Assembly (NCBI RefSeq): GCF_002234675.1
Contig: NC_019871.2
Location: 16,896,331-16,960,330, forward strand
DNA: 64,000 bases
Direction: 5' to 3'
Source of the DNA: Oryzias latipes
Taxonomy: Eukaryota > Chordata > Actinopteri > Beloniformes > Adrianichthyidae
The notes below the pieces were generated by a model. It did no database searches. It was not told the origin of the DNA and saw only the letters and a program-made list of their open reading frames with translations. The position numbers and the translations under genes are program-made. Below are positions 1-12,064 of this stretch, one piece after another (position 1 is the stretch's first letter; every line of letters starts with the position of its first letter).

Positions 1-743
1 GCTGTTTTAGTTTCCTTGTATCATTTTTGACTCTTTTTAAAATTGTTATTTTATTTTTCTTTAAAGTATTTTTGTAATTTTGTCATCACGAAATTATTGT
101 ATTTTATGACCTTGTACAACCCCTATGAGGTTGTGTTTTGGTAACATCCCTTTGCAAGAGATTGCATGTTGATGTGTTATGATATGTTTAACAAAAAAAG
201 AAAATACAAAAATAACTTGACACAGTAACCCCTCCACTGTCGCGCTCTAAATAGGAAGTACCCACTAGCTCCAACAAATCAAAATCCAATAGAATTCTGC
301 ACAGTCATTCTGTTTGTCAGAATAATAAAAATTCTTGCTCTAATACCTATTTAAACATGTTTTTGATAATCCCCTTTTTTTGCATTATTTCTTTATTGCA
401 ATCACTGAAGTCATAAATTGGCCTATCAGATGCCTCAATAAAAGCATGTGGTGCCCGCTTGCCCCCCACTTCAACGTTTGATTGACAGATTCTCTCCAGC
501 CTACTTTCAGTGGAAGGGGTGTGGACTTCAAACAAGCTCACTACTGATCGGCGACAGTAGTTGCCACAGACTCATTGATTCAGACCGACTCAGACCAATC
601 ACTGTTGTCTGGCTCCAACATGGCAATGTCCGTTTCACGGAAAATGGTGACTGAATTGGCTTCATTTCGCTGGAGCCGGAATTAAGAGCTTTCCATGGGT
701 GACGTCACACTCGTTCAATCCAGTTCTCTTATGCAGTCAATGC

Positions 744-907
744 ACAAGACCCCTCACGCTACTGCCTAACTACGTGGCCACAAGGGAGCCCAAGTGTGGG
801 TCCCCCTGTCTCAGTCTTCAGCCCGGATAAAATACAGGGTTGTATCAGAAAGGGCATCCACATACATCTAGTGTAAAAATCTCTGTCTAACCAAATTTGG
901 CAACCCC
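744..907 (-). repeat. Dispersed repeat copy, reverse orientation
   Basis: This stretch is the reverse complement of a repeat found again in sarm1 intron 1 (about 60780-60985). Shared landmarks, read on the minus strand, are a block around GGCAGAGATTTTTTACACC, then GATGCCCTTTCTGATACAAC, then ATCCGGGCTG, then CTTGTGGCCACGTAGTTAGG, and a final GGGTCTTG-like end. The family is common in teleost genomes as a non-autonomous, probably non-LTR-derived repeat. I cannot name it securely. Confidence 0.6.
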
Positions 908-1289
908 TGAAGGGATATGCTAAAAGGCAAACAACAAAAGGATCATAACGATTTTAACTGTAAATGAATGAAAAGCTAAACAATAAAGAGAGATGAAATA
1001 CAACAACGTACTAATAAAACGGGCAAAATTAGTTTAAACACCAGTTTTTCTGAGATCACATTTTTTTCTCTGTTGATGCCAACTCACAAATAATAAATCT
1101 GATCATCACAAAAACAAAATAAACCAGAAGAAAACCTTTGGACAGCATAACCACATGTACCATTTTATTTATAAAAAAAAGTTTGCAGCAATATACCAAA
1201 AAACTGTTAAGTCAGTTGCCTGCGTTTCTTTTTACCTTCAGCTAACATAGTGTGTAGAGAAAAGTCAATGTGATCTTTAGAGCACAACA

Positions 1290-1600
1290 ACACAAATCCA
1301 TCCATACACCTTCTTCCTCTTATCCTGTGCAGGATCACAGGGGCATTAGTCCAACCAGACCTCCCACTCTACAGAGGGATCCAGATCTGTTGGGGAAGCT
1401 CCAAGGCAAGTCAGGAGACATAGTCTCTCCAGGACTCATGGGTTTAGCTTGGGCCCTCCACCCTCTGGGACACGCCCAGAATACCTCCCGAGTGAGGCAT
1501 CCAGGAGTCATCCAAAAGGGCGGCCCAAGTCACCTGAACTGGATTTTCTTGATGTGGAGCAGCAACTCTATTCCAAGAGCTAGTCTTCAAGAGGGTGCCC
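1290..1600 (+). repeat. Non-LTR retrotransposon 3'-end fragment
   Basis: Degenerate copy of a very common fish LINE tail. Landmarks in order are a 'CTTCTTCCTCTTATCC' start, 'GACATAGTCTCTCCAGGACT', 'GGGACACGCCCAGAATACCT', 'GGCATCCAGGAGTCATCCAA' and 'ATGTGGAGCAGCAACTCTA'. These match the typical consensus order of L2/Rex-like elements in teleosts, recognised from memory and not searched. The 114-codon open frame across it is a by-product of the repeat and is not a gene. Confidence 0.6.
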
Positions 1601-4600
1601 AAGCCACAAATTAAACCAGAAGACACCTCATTCATCATTTAAAAAAAGCTAGTGTTGCAGTAAACAAAACAAATCAATGGTGATAGGTTTTATTTTGTTC
1701 TCTCCATCCAATACAGAGTGAAGAAACTGTCCACTCTGATATAAACTTCAAAATTCAGATGTCTCACATTAAAAAGGATTGTACATAAAATACATTTTAG
1801 AGGATTATGAAGGTAAATGCTGACTTTACACACTGTTTACCTTCTTTCTCTCCATAACAACAATACACTCATGACTTTTTTTGTCTCTTTTTAAGTGACC
1901 AGCTTTAACTGTGACGAATTCTATGACAGTAAACAATTTTAGAATATCTTTTTTGGGGGAGAACTATCGTTAATATATGATAAAAAAATTAATGTATGGC
2001 AAATTTAGTTTATTATAGTCTTTAGGTTTTATTTGTTCTATTATAAAATAGTTTTTGTTAGTTTAAATTTACTGGATGAGGACTTGTAACCAAGGTGAAG
2101 CTGATGCTGCCCTCCAGAGCATTTTAACAAACATTTTCCCTCACCGGAATCGTAACACGAATGTTCTCAGGAGTAATGGAGAATGTGAAATGTACTGTGA
2201 AATGTATTTTTTTTTTATTAGTTATTCTTGAAAAACAAAAAAGAAAAAAAAAACTATAAAGCATCTATTCTATATGAGGTTCCACATAATTCTAGACCAA
2301 GAATGGGCTGCTTTCATTCAGGTCTAGGTCTGGCTGACGCCTCGAGTCTCTGCCTGTGTAGATATTATGTGAAATAGCGCCTCCTCTGGTAAGACAGTAG
2401 AATAACATCAAGCAAATGTCATGATCTTGTGGACGAAGGGTCCCTCTGCTGGGCGACATTGCTTCAGAATTATAACGGCTTGAATAATTGATGAATAATA
2501 AGAAAAAAGCCACATCATCCTGTGTCTTTCAAAATGTAGTTGGAACACTGTAAAAAATAATGACATATTTGGTTAAAAAAGGTTTGCTTTGGTTACAAAA
2601 GAAGCTGTATTGATGGGAATTTGCCCTAATCTTCTATGAGTTATTTTGCGTTGATCAGTAACTTGTTATCAGCAGATCACAGTGTTCAAAGTAAACTTGA
2701 TCGGATTTATGAAGGGGTTATTATAAACATAGACAGGTATGATTGACAAATTTGTAAAAAAAAGTGTGAAATCACGCTTCGTTTTTAATACCAGACTGGA
2801 ATAAATACTTACATTTCACTAATGATCCAATATCCATCTCAAGTCCTTGAACTCACTGCTAAACTGGCCAGGTATTTTAGAGTAAAATTATACACAAATG
2901 TTATTCTGCTAGTCACAACATTAATTAGTTTAAAAGAGAAACAGATGCTGATTGTTTCTTAAGTGGAACATCCTAGAGACAGTTCACCAGAATTGTTATT
3001 GATTATCTGCAGGACTTAACTTTAAATGAGAAACATTGTATTTTTTTCTTTAGAAAGCAGTTAAAGAAGACTGTTATTTCATAATATATTTATGGATCAT
3101 AATGGAAAAATATCATATCCACAAATGCAAATAGCAACTAGAGACCCGCTTTGTGCACTTTAGAAACAAATGTATTTCTATATTAGATGAGTGACTCAAC
3201 TAACTAAAAGGCTTCATGTGTACACATTATGGTTTCTTTAAGTGTTTATAAATCCCCTCTGGCTCTGCTCAAATGTGGTTATCTTTTTCAATATTGTATC
3301 CGCACAACATAATTTTTCTTTAAAAAAAATGACTTTATTGAAAGGACATTGTACAGCTTCCTGTTTACTGGCCCTTTGATTTGCAAAAATCCTGTATTCC
3401 TGCAAATCAATGGCCCCATTTTCAAAAATGGCTTGTTTATCAACCAATCAGAGGTCACGGGAGAGCAATTGGAGATGAAACAGGCTGTTTGTTCCACTTA
3501 ATGCTGCTGAAGTCATCTGAGAGCATGTTAGCTGCAGTTTGATGACATTCAGTTTTGTAAACTTTTGTTGCAAAGCTGTGTCTTTAGCTTAGTCTATTGG
3601 TAGTATCCAGGGTATTTGTTTTGGGTGGGCAAGGAAGATAATAGTATTAACATGGCATGGCATTGAATGTATTGTATTTGCAAATATCACAGTTTCTCAA
3701 CCATCACATTTCTCTTTCCAGAAAATGTTTTCTTTTCTTGTGTGAATAGATTATTGTTTTTAGTAGAACAATTAAGAATCTCTGGGAAATGTTTTGAGTT
3801 AAAATCCCAGTAGCTGTTTGAAAGTTTGCATTTCCTGGCTAACCGGTGAGCTGGAATAATAAAGTACTCCAGCTCCAGTTAATTTAAAAACCATTTGTGG
3901 TTTAATCCCGCAATCCTTCGTGTCAAGCAGTGTCCCTTATCTAATTTGAACCCACAATTTCCCTTTTGGGCACAAGACCACCAAACTGCTCATTGTGACT
4001 TAGCATGTGTCATGCTTCATGTGACTCATGCCCCATGATATAGCAAACAGTTCTCTCAATGTGTCATGATCAGATATATTATGTACTTTTTTTTTAACTT
4101 CACTTCAGCATGACTGTAAGTAGTTACAAATTACAGAACTTTTTATTGCATTTGTTGTACAAGAAAAGGCACATCTTTGGGTGTTTTTTTTTCTATCTAA
4201 AGTTCTCAGCTTCTAACGTGCAGACAAACCCCCAAAAGTGTCAAAACCCAGTCTTTGTTCACCAATTTGTTACACACTTCAGATTCCACTGCTCAAAACA
4301 TATGATGTTTAAGTCACAGAGCAGAAAAATCGACTCTTACACAGCAAAGATGACAACCGAGATATTGTATGCTTCTAACTCAATGGTGTGGAACTGTCTG
4401 AAAGGGTGTTTATCTGAACCCAGAAGGGCTGTGAGATCTGCAAGAAGCAATTAGCTGGCAGAACCTGAAGTCAGAACCAAACAAATTGAAGTTGCTTTCA
4501 GTTACTATAGTGTGCAAATGGCAACAGGCAGAACCTGGCAGAGGTGTTCATATTTTCGGTTTCTACGTTTTAGCATCTTCCGAATGAGAATTTGGATGTG

Positions 4601-4849
4601 TCTAACCCATAGACATATAAATAAGGACTAACCTTTTACCTGCCAATCAAAAAACAAACTTCTAATAATGGAAAAATTTAAGCTTGAACAAAATCGAAAC
4701 ATTATTTTAACCCCAACATCTCCTGAAGTTACAATAATAATAATAATTATTATTAGTATTTAAAAATCATCATATAACAAAAACGTGTCCATTTTAGAGC
4801 CCTTAGAATTGAATCTATGTCACAGTGAAACTTGTGAAGGCACAACGTT

Positions 4850-5003
4850 CTTGAGCGCGTTTCTTGATTTGTCCCTCTTAGGTTACCGTAGCAGGAAGCA
4901 GCGCTTGCAGTCGGGGCTCGCGGGTGTCATTCATCAGATAGCTACTGTCATTACAGTCGAGGCTGGGTTATCGAGTCTAAAGGTCTCCGGTGATAGAAAG
5001 CAG
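4850..5003 (+). promoter_or_regulatory. Putative promoter and 5' UTR exon of the AIFM-like gene
   Basis: A locally GC-richer patch ends in a strong donor (CAG|GTGAGA at 5003/5004). The first coding exon starts at 5686 with only three bases before the ATG at 5689, so a spliced upstream leader exon is expected and this is the best candidate. The transcription start is not visible; the left border is approximate. Confidence 0.45.
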
Positions 5004-5520
5004 GTGAGAACAACAGTAAACAATTAGATACAAATATTAAAAAGGGGATTTAAAAATATGCACGCCGTGATTTATCTCTACTTCTGTCTCATAACTTACT
5101 TCCTGTCACTGCATGATTTACATTAACTATTGTTGATCGATCGGATTGTGCTTTAATCGCGTTTCCTCTTTCACTGAATGTGGACCTTAAATCACAAGAC
5201 AGGTCATGAAACGATCTCTAAACATTTCATCATAACTACATGTCATCTTTACAAAACGCGTGAGAGCAAAGAAGCTGTGAGTGTCTCAGGAGTTTTCTCT
5301 TAAAAAAAAGTTGTAATAGCAAATGTTGATGTATTTTTTTTTAATTAATTAATGCAAATTTTATCTAATTTATCTTTTATAAAATTTTAGAAATGTATTT
5401 CCTCTGTAATGTTAATGTTTTTTTCATTCTGTAACTATGGCTTGTTGGTCCTTTACTAATAAAACTGCTCTGCCTAAATAATTTTTCAAACTTACTGTAA
5501 CAGCAATGGTTTTTTCCTGT

Positions 5521-5540
5521 GCCCCCCCCCCCCCCCCCCC
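5521..5540. repeat. Poly-C tract
   Basis: An unbroken run of about 19-20 C in the first intron of the AIFM-like gene. Similar long G or C runs occur at about 15480-15490, 41480-41505, 41541-41559 and 52337-52356. Exact lengths may be affected by sequencing error. Confidence 0.8.
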
Positions 5541-5688
5541 TTTCATTATTGTTTTTTTTAATTTCCCAACCAAGGTGTGTTGATGCTTTTGTCTGCTTTT
5601 GTGTTCTGTCTGCTGCTCTGTTTATCCAAGCGCCACCCAGAACTCCATGTAACTGCAACAGACATGCATTTTTAAAACCTTACAGGAC

Positions 5689-8600
5689 ATGAGTGAGCTC
5701 CAAGATGCAGGTCAAAGGGGAGAGCAGGAGGAGGTGACAGAACTGGTTTGTCCGGAAGCTGATCTCCACGATGGACAGTGAGCACAGTTTTAAAAAAAAA
5801 CATATTTTTAAATCTTTCATATACATGATTTGCTTTACATTTTACAGAGTCCTTAAAGGGACATGGAAGTAAAAATTGTATTGGTTTTACTTTTATGTCC
5901 CTTTAGGGGCTCCGTAGAATTTGAGCCGTACTCTGTTGTTTCCATTTTTTGTGTCGTTGAAGAATGAAAGAGGTGACTGTGCAGGATCAGAAGGTGCTTG
6001 TGGTTCGAACACAGGGTCAGTACTTTGCGGTTGGGGGCAGGTGCTCCCATTATAATGCTCCTCTGATCAAAGGTAAACCCTTAATTCAGAGAAGTCTCTT
6101 TTTCCCCCTGCACAAATCCATTATGTTTAAACGTGCAAAACTGATTTCTTAGGAGCACTTGTTGGTGAGAGAGTGAGATGTCCCTTTCATGGAGCCTGCT
6201 TTAATGTGAGAACTGGAGATATTGAGGACTATCCAGGCCTGGACTCTCTACCCACCTATAAGGTGAAACAGCACGCAAACACAGCCTTCATTATAAAGCT
6301 CTGTTTAAAATTTACAGACCTAAAAAAATCTGCTTTTGCAGTTTTAAAGTAATATTTATTGTTTGGTTATTCATTTGGAGTCGTAGGAGTCACCAGAAAG
6401 TGATCAGTCATTATGAGAAAATAATCCAACTCATAAATAAAAACTATACATTAAAGGTAGGCCTGCGGAGTAAACCAGAAATTTATTGATATCATGATAT
6501 CAAGCTGTGCAATATGCATATTGCAAAAATTGCTATAAATGGTTAACTTAAATGTGCTGAAACGATCTCATGGCAGCTTGAAGTATTTAACGAATCAAAT
6601 AAATCCCTTTATGCATTTGATCAGATTGAGCCTTTTTATGTTAGATGCTCGCCTCCTATGTAGACGAGGGTCATCATAGAATTTATGTTATGTTGACTCT
6701 TATTTAAATTAAACTGTTGCATTGAAATGGAAATGATGTTTTTGGTTGTTTTGCCATTTGTTCATGTATTGCAAGTTATATTGTCATCGCAATGTTGATC
6801 ACTAATATCACAAATCCCTCGTTTTCCTAAAATTGTGCAGCCGTACTTAAAACAGAGTTTTCTTTATAAAATGTATACATGTTTAATTAGTTTTAAAAAA
6901 GGGCTGGTAAGTCTAGTCAATTATACAATTAGTTCTTTTTATTCCTTTCTTTTTTCCTAATAAATGTTGTTGACATTCATTAATTCCTGTTACAGGTAAA
7001 GGTTGAGGATGGCAAGGTTTATGTTTCTATCAACCAAAAGGTAAGCATCATAAATCCAATTCCTTGTTAAAGTGATTAGAACTTGTTGGTATTGAATGTT
7101 TAAGAACGCCAGCATTCGTCTGCTTTAGTCTCTGAAGTTGACGAAGCGAGTGAAGGAGATGTGCACGCTTGAACCAGGCGCCAAACATACTGTACTTCTT
7201 GTTGGAGGCGGTAAGATTAAGAGATGAGAAAAGGGGAAAAATAGGTTTCTTATTGAGATTATGACAGGGATTAGATGTTTGACACTCGCATACCTGGGAG
7301 GAGTTTTGTGATTTTTGTAATATTTTTAGGCCCCGCCTCTCTGGTTTGCGCTGAGACACTTCGGCAAAACTGCTACCAGGGTCGCATCATCATGGTGACC
7401 AAAGACAGCCTGCCTCCATATGACAAAACTAAACTGAGCAAGGTAAGAATGGCTGGAATTTAGAAAGCCCACTTCAGTAAATTATTCAGTGAATCGATGA
7501 ACCGTCAACTCCAGATATGACTTAGAAAATTAGAAATAAGACAGAAATTGCCCGTGTCTAGGTTATTCTTAGCCAAATACTTTGATGTAAGCCACAACCA
7601 TACCTATATGCCGTATTGCATACATTTATATATATAAATATGTTTATCTTAAGTACCTTAATTGTATTTCAAAAACTTTTCTGCTTTCTGTTCCCTTTCA
7701 TTTCTCCTGGATTATAACTTATGCAAGATCGTTTGTTTTTGTTGATTTGTGGAAATGAAAAGAAATAAATAAATTGGGGAAAAAATGTGAAAAATGTCTT
7801 AAGCCATCGACTATTTCAGGTTATGAATGTGGAAAGCAGCAGCCTCCTGCTGCGACCAGCTGAATTCTATCAACAATATGGGATTGAAGTGTGGACAAAT
7901 AAAGAGGTAAGATGCAAAGCTAGCCCTTTGAATGTGTTTGTGAGTAACAAAACCGTGTGGGCTGGGTTGCAGGTGGTGTCTGTGAACCCTGGGAACAAGC
8001 TGGTGCAGATAAATGATGGTGCTTTGCAGCATTATGACCAGCTCCTCATCTCAACAGGCTGCAGGTGAGGCTCATCACCTGCAGCCTCTTTGCTGATTCC
8101 TTTCACAGACAAACATTTTGATGTTCAAAGCTTTCCAACTAATGTGATATATATTTTTATTAAAAGAATGTTTTCTCTTTTCCGTTGACAGAGCGCGGCC
8201 GCTCAGTTGTCCAGGTTCTGACTTGAAGGGCGTGCATTTGCTGCAGAGTTATGACGACGCCAAAGAGATTCACAGCTCTGGCACCAAGCAGAAAGCTGTT
8301 GTGATTGGAGCATCGTTTATAGGTTATTTTATGTCTCCTCCATAGGTTATCTGAATGCATCCATAGGTACACCTTTAAAGTATGATGCAATCACACTTTG
8401 GGCTTGTTTGCTACTCAAACTGCAAGTGTAACAGCTGAGAACCTCTTTCCCCGGTAGAACTCGTGAGGTTGCAAGTTTTCATATAGGAATATATGATCAA
8501 GTGGATTCTCTTTCTGTCGTTTTAATTGAGTTTTTTTCTATATTTCTATATTTCTATAATTTTTTTTTTTTTATTCTATATACGCCCAGTTCTCATTTCA

Positions 8601-11600
8601 GGTTGTGTCTTTGTGCGACACAAAGAATGCAATGAAATCATGACACAAACCAAAAATCCAAACCTACTTATGATTGTTATGATCTATTTATTTAATTAAG
8701 AATTATTCAAAATTCCTATAATACAATTTATTCTACCGGTACTTTATTCCAACAAGGCCAAGTTGTTATCGCTGTATTTTATCCATTATCTATCTAATTG
8801 ATAAACATTCAGCCTTGAAATGGCTGCATGGTGGTGTAGTGGTTAGCATTACCTTATAGCGAGAAGGTGCTGGTTCAAGTCCCAGATGGGTTCTTTCTGT
8901 AAGGAGTTGGATTGTTCTCCTCTGGGTTCTCTGCCCCCCACCCCCACAAAAATTGTGTGATCACACTCATTGAGTGGCTTACACACCCTAAAGTAATCAG
9001 GTGACTGTCAGCTCACACATGATCACAGACAGGTTTCTATCGATCTTGGTTGAAGAGGACCCTGCTTTTACAACAGATGTCTGTCAACGAAGTCTGCTTA
9101 CTCTAGCAGGTAAGCCCTGTAACCTGACTTCCTGTTGGCTTTTCCAAGAGTACAGGCGCAGGACAAAGTCTTAAGACTCTCACCATAACATGGCAGCTCG
9201 ACGAAAGGCGCGACCATCTCCTTTTGCGATGGAAACCTGATAACTGTTGTATGTTAACCGTAAGATGACATTCCAGTGACGGCCATCCAGGTCAGACAAG
9301 TACCTCTAAAGCTACCTGCTATGAGTCCTCTTCACAGATGTTTACGTTATGCACTGTGACTCTGCAACTGTGCCTTTTGCCTCGCCCTTTACAAAAAACA
9401 CACTCATGATGCGTTTTTTTTTCCTGCATGACATCCCAGGTGTGGAAGTCGCTGCATATCTATCAGACAAAGCTGCAGGCGTTGCTTTAGTTGGTCCAAC
9501 TCAATACCCATTTGAGAACACTCTGGGGCCTGAGATTGGGAGGATCTGCATGCAAGTATGCAACAATTACAACTGCAGTCTGGAACTACAGTGACCCAAC
9601 AGGAATTCTTTATTCTGGTTTTTTCCCTTTTTAAGATGTTAGAAGAACGAAATGTGAAGTTCTACATGAACAGCAAAGTGACGGAGATCAGAGGGGAGAA
9701 CGGAAAGGTAACTTCGCCTCTATTTCATGAAAAATGTTTGTAGGGAGACAGACAGAATGTTCACTGTTACACAGAGTCATGATAGCCATAGTCAGACAAA
9801 GAAATCAAAAATTAAACCACAAAAAGAAAAGTCTTTACGTTCAATATATTTTCCTTTAATGCAGATTTTTAGTGTTATAGATAAGAAATGTTGCGATGTG
9901 AAAATATTTTTTATTTCCCTAAACATATCACATTATATTTTCCTTAAAATCTATTTTCCTTATCTTGTAGGTAAAAGAGGTGGTGTTAAATAATGGTACA
10001 GTCCTGGAAGCTGATGTGGTGATTGCTGGAATTGGTAATTGTGTTTTATTGCAAGGGGGTTGTGACATTCATTGTATTTCTTCTTTGAATAATAGCAAAT
10101 TATTTAGAAATATTTAAAAAGAAATATATTATAATTAAACCACCTGATTGAGTAATACCTGAAAAACAAATCAAGTGAACAGTAATATCAAATATTAAAT
10201 TGTCTAAGATGTAAAAAGAAAAATACCTCTTAATTTTAGTCAGAAATATCCGTTTATAACTGCCCCCGCTGAATGTCTTGCTAAAATGTCACAACATTTG
10301 TGTAAACCCTATAGTTTGATCTCCAGGTTTTTCTTTGTCTTTTTGCTTTGTAAAGTTTTAACAGTGATGTGTGTACTACAGGTGCAATCCCAAATTCAGG
10401 CTTTTTGGCTGGAACTGAGATTGCTGTGGATTCAAAGAAAGCTGTGATTGTGGATAAGGTAACGTACTCGGATCAAAGTAAATATATATAAATATATGAG
10501 GAATCATTTATTTGTGACACAGAAAGATGTGTAGAAATAAATACGCAAGCTCACAGTAAAGCGTCTGCATGAAATGTCTTTTTTTTGTTTTTTTGTCAAT
10601 AGTTTATGAGGACCAACACACCAGACATTTTTGCTGCTGGTGACGTAACCTCCTTCCCTCTCACCATTCGTGGCGGCGAGCAGGTCAGCATCGGTCACTG
10701 GCAAATGTCCCACGCTCATGGTAAGCAACTCAATGAATCGGAATCATTGTGTATTTATCTCATTTGATGTTTTTATTATAAACGTCATGTAAATGGTCAC
10801 GTAATTAACTTTGAATTTAAATGTTTTTAAACCAGGAAAAATAGCAGGTCTGAACATGATGAAGAAACCGACTCCAATTGAGTCGGTTCCCTTCTTCTGG
10901 ACTACATTTCTTGGAAAGGGCATCAGATACACAGGTCATGCCTTTCACGGGACTCCCTTAGAAATTTTCAGTGAAGCTTGGTCCTTCTGTCACTCAATTC
11001 CCCCTTTGTTTTTCTCTTTTTTAGGCTATGGAGAAGGATATACAGAAATCATATTCAAAGGCAAAGTAGAAGAAAGGAAATTTCTGGCGTTCTACATAAA
11101 GTGAGCATCTGTGGAAAAATACAAGCTGCTGGTGAAACACTTCCAGTTTATGTAAAAAAAAAGAAAAGAAAATCCACTTTGTTGTGTTGTGAGCAGGAAA
11201 GATGTGGTGGTGGCTGCTGCAAGCATGACGTTTGATCCTGCAGTAGCTCAAGTTGCAGAACTGATGTCAAAGGGGAACATCATCACAAAGGCTCAAGCTC
11301 AGTAAGTTACCGTATCCATTTACACAATGCATGCTTATTTACAATAGAATACATTATAAACACAGTAAACATGTTGCACACATTTGACCCCATTGGAAGA
11401 GCAGAGTCCATTAAACTTATTAAATTGTCTTCGATTTGTGTATTAGTATTGCTTGTGTCATTGACACCATAGAAAGAATGTATGGTTTTTATTTATTTAT
11501 ACGAGAGGCTGCACTGTGCCGCAGTAGCAAGAAGGCCCCGAGTTCAAGTCCCGGCTGGGGGACCTGAAACAGAACACCTGCTCTGCGTGGAGTTTGCATG

Positions 11601-12064
11601 TTGTCCACCTTCAAAAAACATGCTTCATAGGTTAGGTTACTCTAAATTGTCCCTAAGTGTGAACGTCAGTGTGCATGGGTGTGTGATTTGTGGCCCTGCG
11701 AGCTGTCCAGGATGTCCCCTGCCTTCACCCATGAGTGGACGGGATAGGCTCCAGCAGCCCCGTGATCCCGAAAGGCACAAAACGTGTTTAAAATATGAAA
11801 AATGAAAACCCTGAGTTGTATGGGATGTATGTGTTAACAGGGAGGAGGGAGGGGGTAGATTGGGTTTTTCTTTGAATTTCTGTCTGTTTTTGTTTTCAAT
11901 TGTGAAGTGATTCGAGCTGCACAATGTATGAGGAGCGCTTTTTATAAATAAAGTTTGATTTGATTTACAAACGTATATTAAAAACTTGAATGATTCTTAA
12001 TTCTTCTCATTTGTTTTTCTGTGATTGGTGCAGAGCTGACAGCCTGAGCTGGCTGCAGATGTAG
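5689..12064 (+). CDS. aifm4: AIFM3/AIFM4-like Rieske and FAD/NAD oxidoreductase (18 coding exons, 538 aa)
   Basis: Exons: 5689-5777, 5963-6072, 6153-6262, 6996-7040, 7129-7210, 7330-7442, 7820-7906, 7973-8064, 8192-8322, 9440-9555, 9636-9707, 9971-10034, 10382-10458, 10603-10720, 10836-10934, 11025-11100, 11197-11301, 12034-12064; all phases join. An N-terminal Rieske [2Fe-2S] domain carries C57-x-H59 and C76-P-F-H79. A pyridine nucleotide-disulphide oxidoreductase fold follows: dinucleotide glycine motif near residues 143-149 (LLVGGGPAS), second one at 282-287 (GASFIG), and the FAAGD flavin motif in the exon at 10603. The C-terminal part (YGEGYTEII...SMTFDP) follows human AIFM3. The family is mitochondria-associated and linked to apoptosis; its substrate is not established. 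The protein lacks the MGGCFSKP myristoylation start of human AIFM3 and begins MSELQDAG, which suggests the fish aifm4 paralogue; that naming is less certain than the family. A probable poly(A) signal is at 12651. Confidence 0.88.
5847..5912. repeat. Near-perfect 28-bp-arm palindrome in an AIFM-like intron
   Basis: Arms 5847-5874 and 5885-5912 are inverted copies with a few mismatches around a 10-bp loop. The centre carries AAAGGGACAT on one arm and ATGTCCCTTT on the other. It fills over a third of the 185-bp intron and ends about 50 bp before the acceptor. It is probably a minimal MITE or foldback remnant. Confidence 0.75.
6460..6850. repeat. Degenerate MITE-like repeat
   Basis: Intronic DNA of the AIFM-like gene containing 'TTGCAAGTTATATTGTCATCGCAATGTT', split here as TTGCAAGTTATATT and GTCATCGCAATGTT, and ending 'CCTAAAATTGTGCAGCC'. 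This resembles the common fish DNA-transposon-derived repeat that ends in ATCGTGCAGCCC. Borders are approximate; no target duplication was resolved. Confidence 0.45.
8820..8990 (+). repeat. tRNA-derived SINE
   Basis: It has a tRNA-like head with an A box (TGGTGTAGTGG, 8832-8842) and a B box (GGTTCAAGTCC, 8872-8882) spaced as in RNA polymerase III promoters, followed by the usual fish SINE body (TCTTTCTGTAAGGAGTT...TCTGGGTTCTCTGCC). It lies in an intron of the AIFM-like gene, between exons ending 8322 and starting 9440. No tRNA cloverleaf can be closed, so it is not a functional tRNA. Confidence 0.75.
11505..11968 (+). repeat. tRNA-related SINE with LINE-like tail
   Basis: B-box-like AGTTCAAGTCCC near 11541 is followed by the standard body (GTGGAGTTTGCATGTTGTCC, TACTCTAAATTGTCC, GGATAGGCTCCAGCAGCCCC, GATCCCGAAAGG). 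The segment ends 11940-11968 with the tail TATAAATAAAGTTTGATTTG, typical of fish LINE/SINE 3' ends. It may be one element or two adjacent ones. It lies in the last intron of the AIFM-like gene; its AATAAA should not be read as that gene's poly(A) signal. Confidence 0.7.

Larger units (their letters stand above)
1..4850. other. Intergenic region, repeat-bearing, no gene supported
   Basis: AT-rich DNA upstream of the AIFM-like gene. Open frames here are short, lack exon-like codon patterns or splice context, and resemble no family I know. Two stretches are recognisable as dispersed repeats and are listed separately (744-907 and about 1290-1600). A short AT-rich palindromic run (AAT/ATT repeats) lies near 4732-4760. 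I see nothing else to annotate. Confidence 0.6.

Noticed and set aside
1270-1614. A 114-codon open frame as a protein gene
   Set aside because: It lies entirely within a common non-LTR repeat tail.
4110-4454. A 114-codon open frame
   Set aside because: Composition is that of random AT-rich DNA (Lys/Phe/Ser-rich), there are no neighbours or splice signals, and no family was recognised.
8832-8882. tRNA gene suggested by A and B boxes
   Set aside because: No acceptor stem or complete cloverleaf forms, and the downstream body is the standard fish SINE. The same applies to the SINEs near 11541 and 49162.
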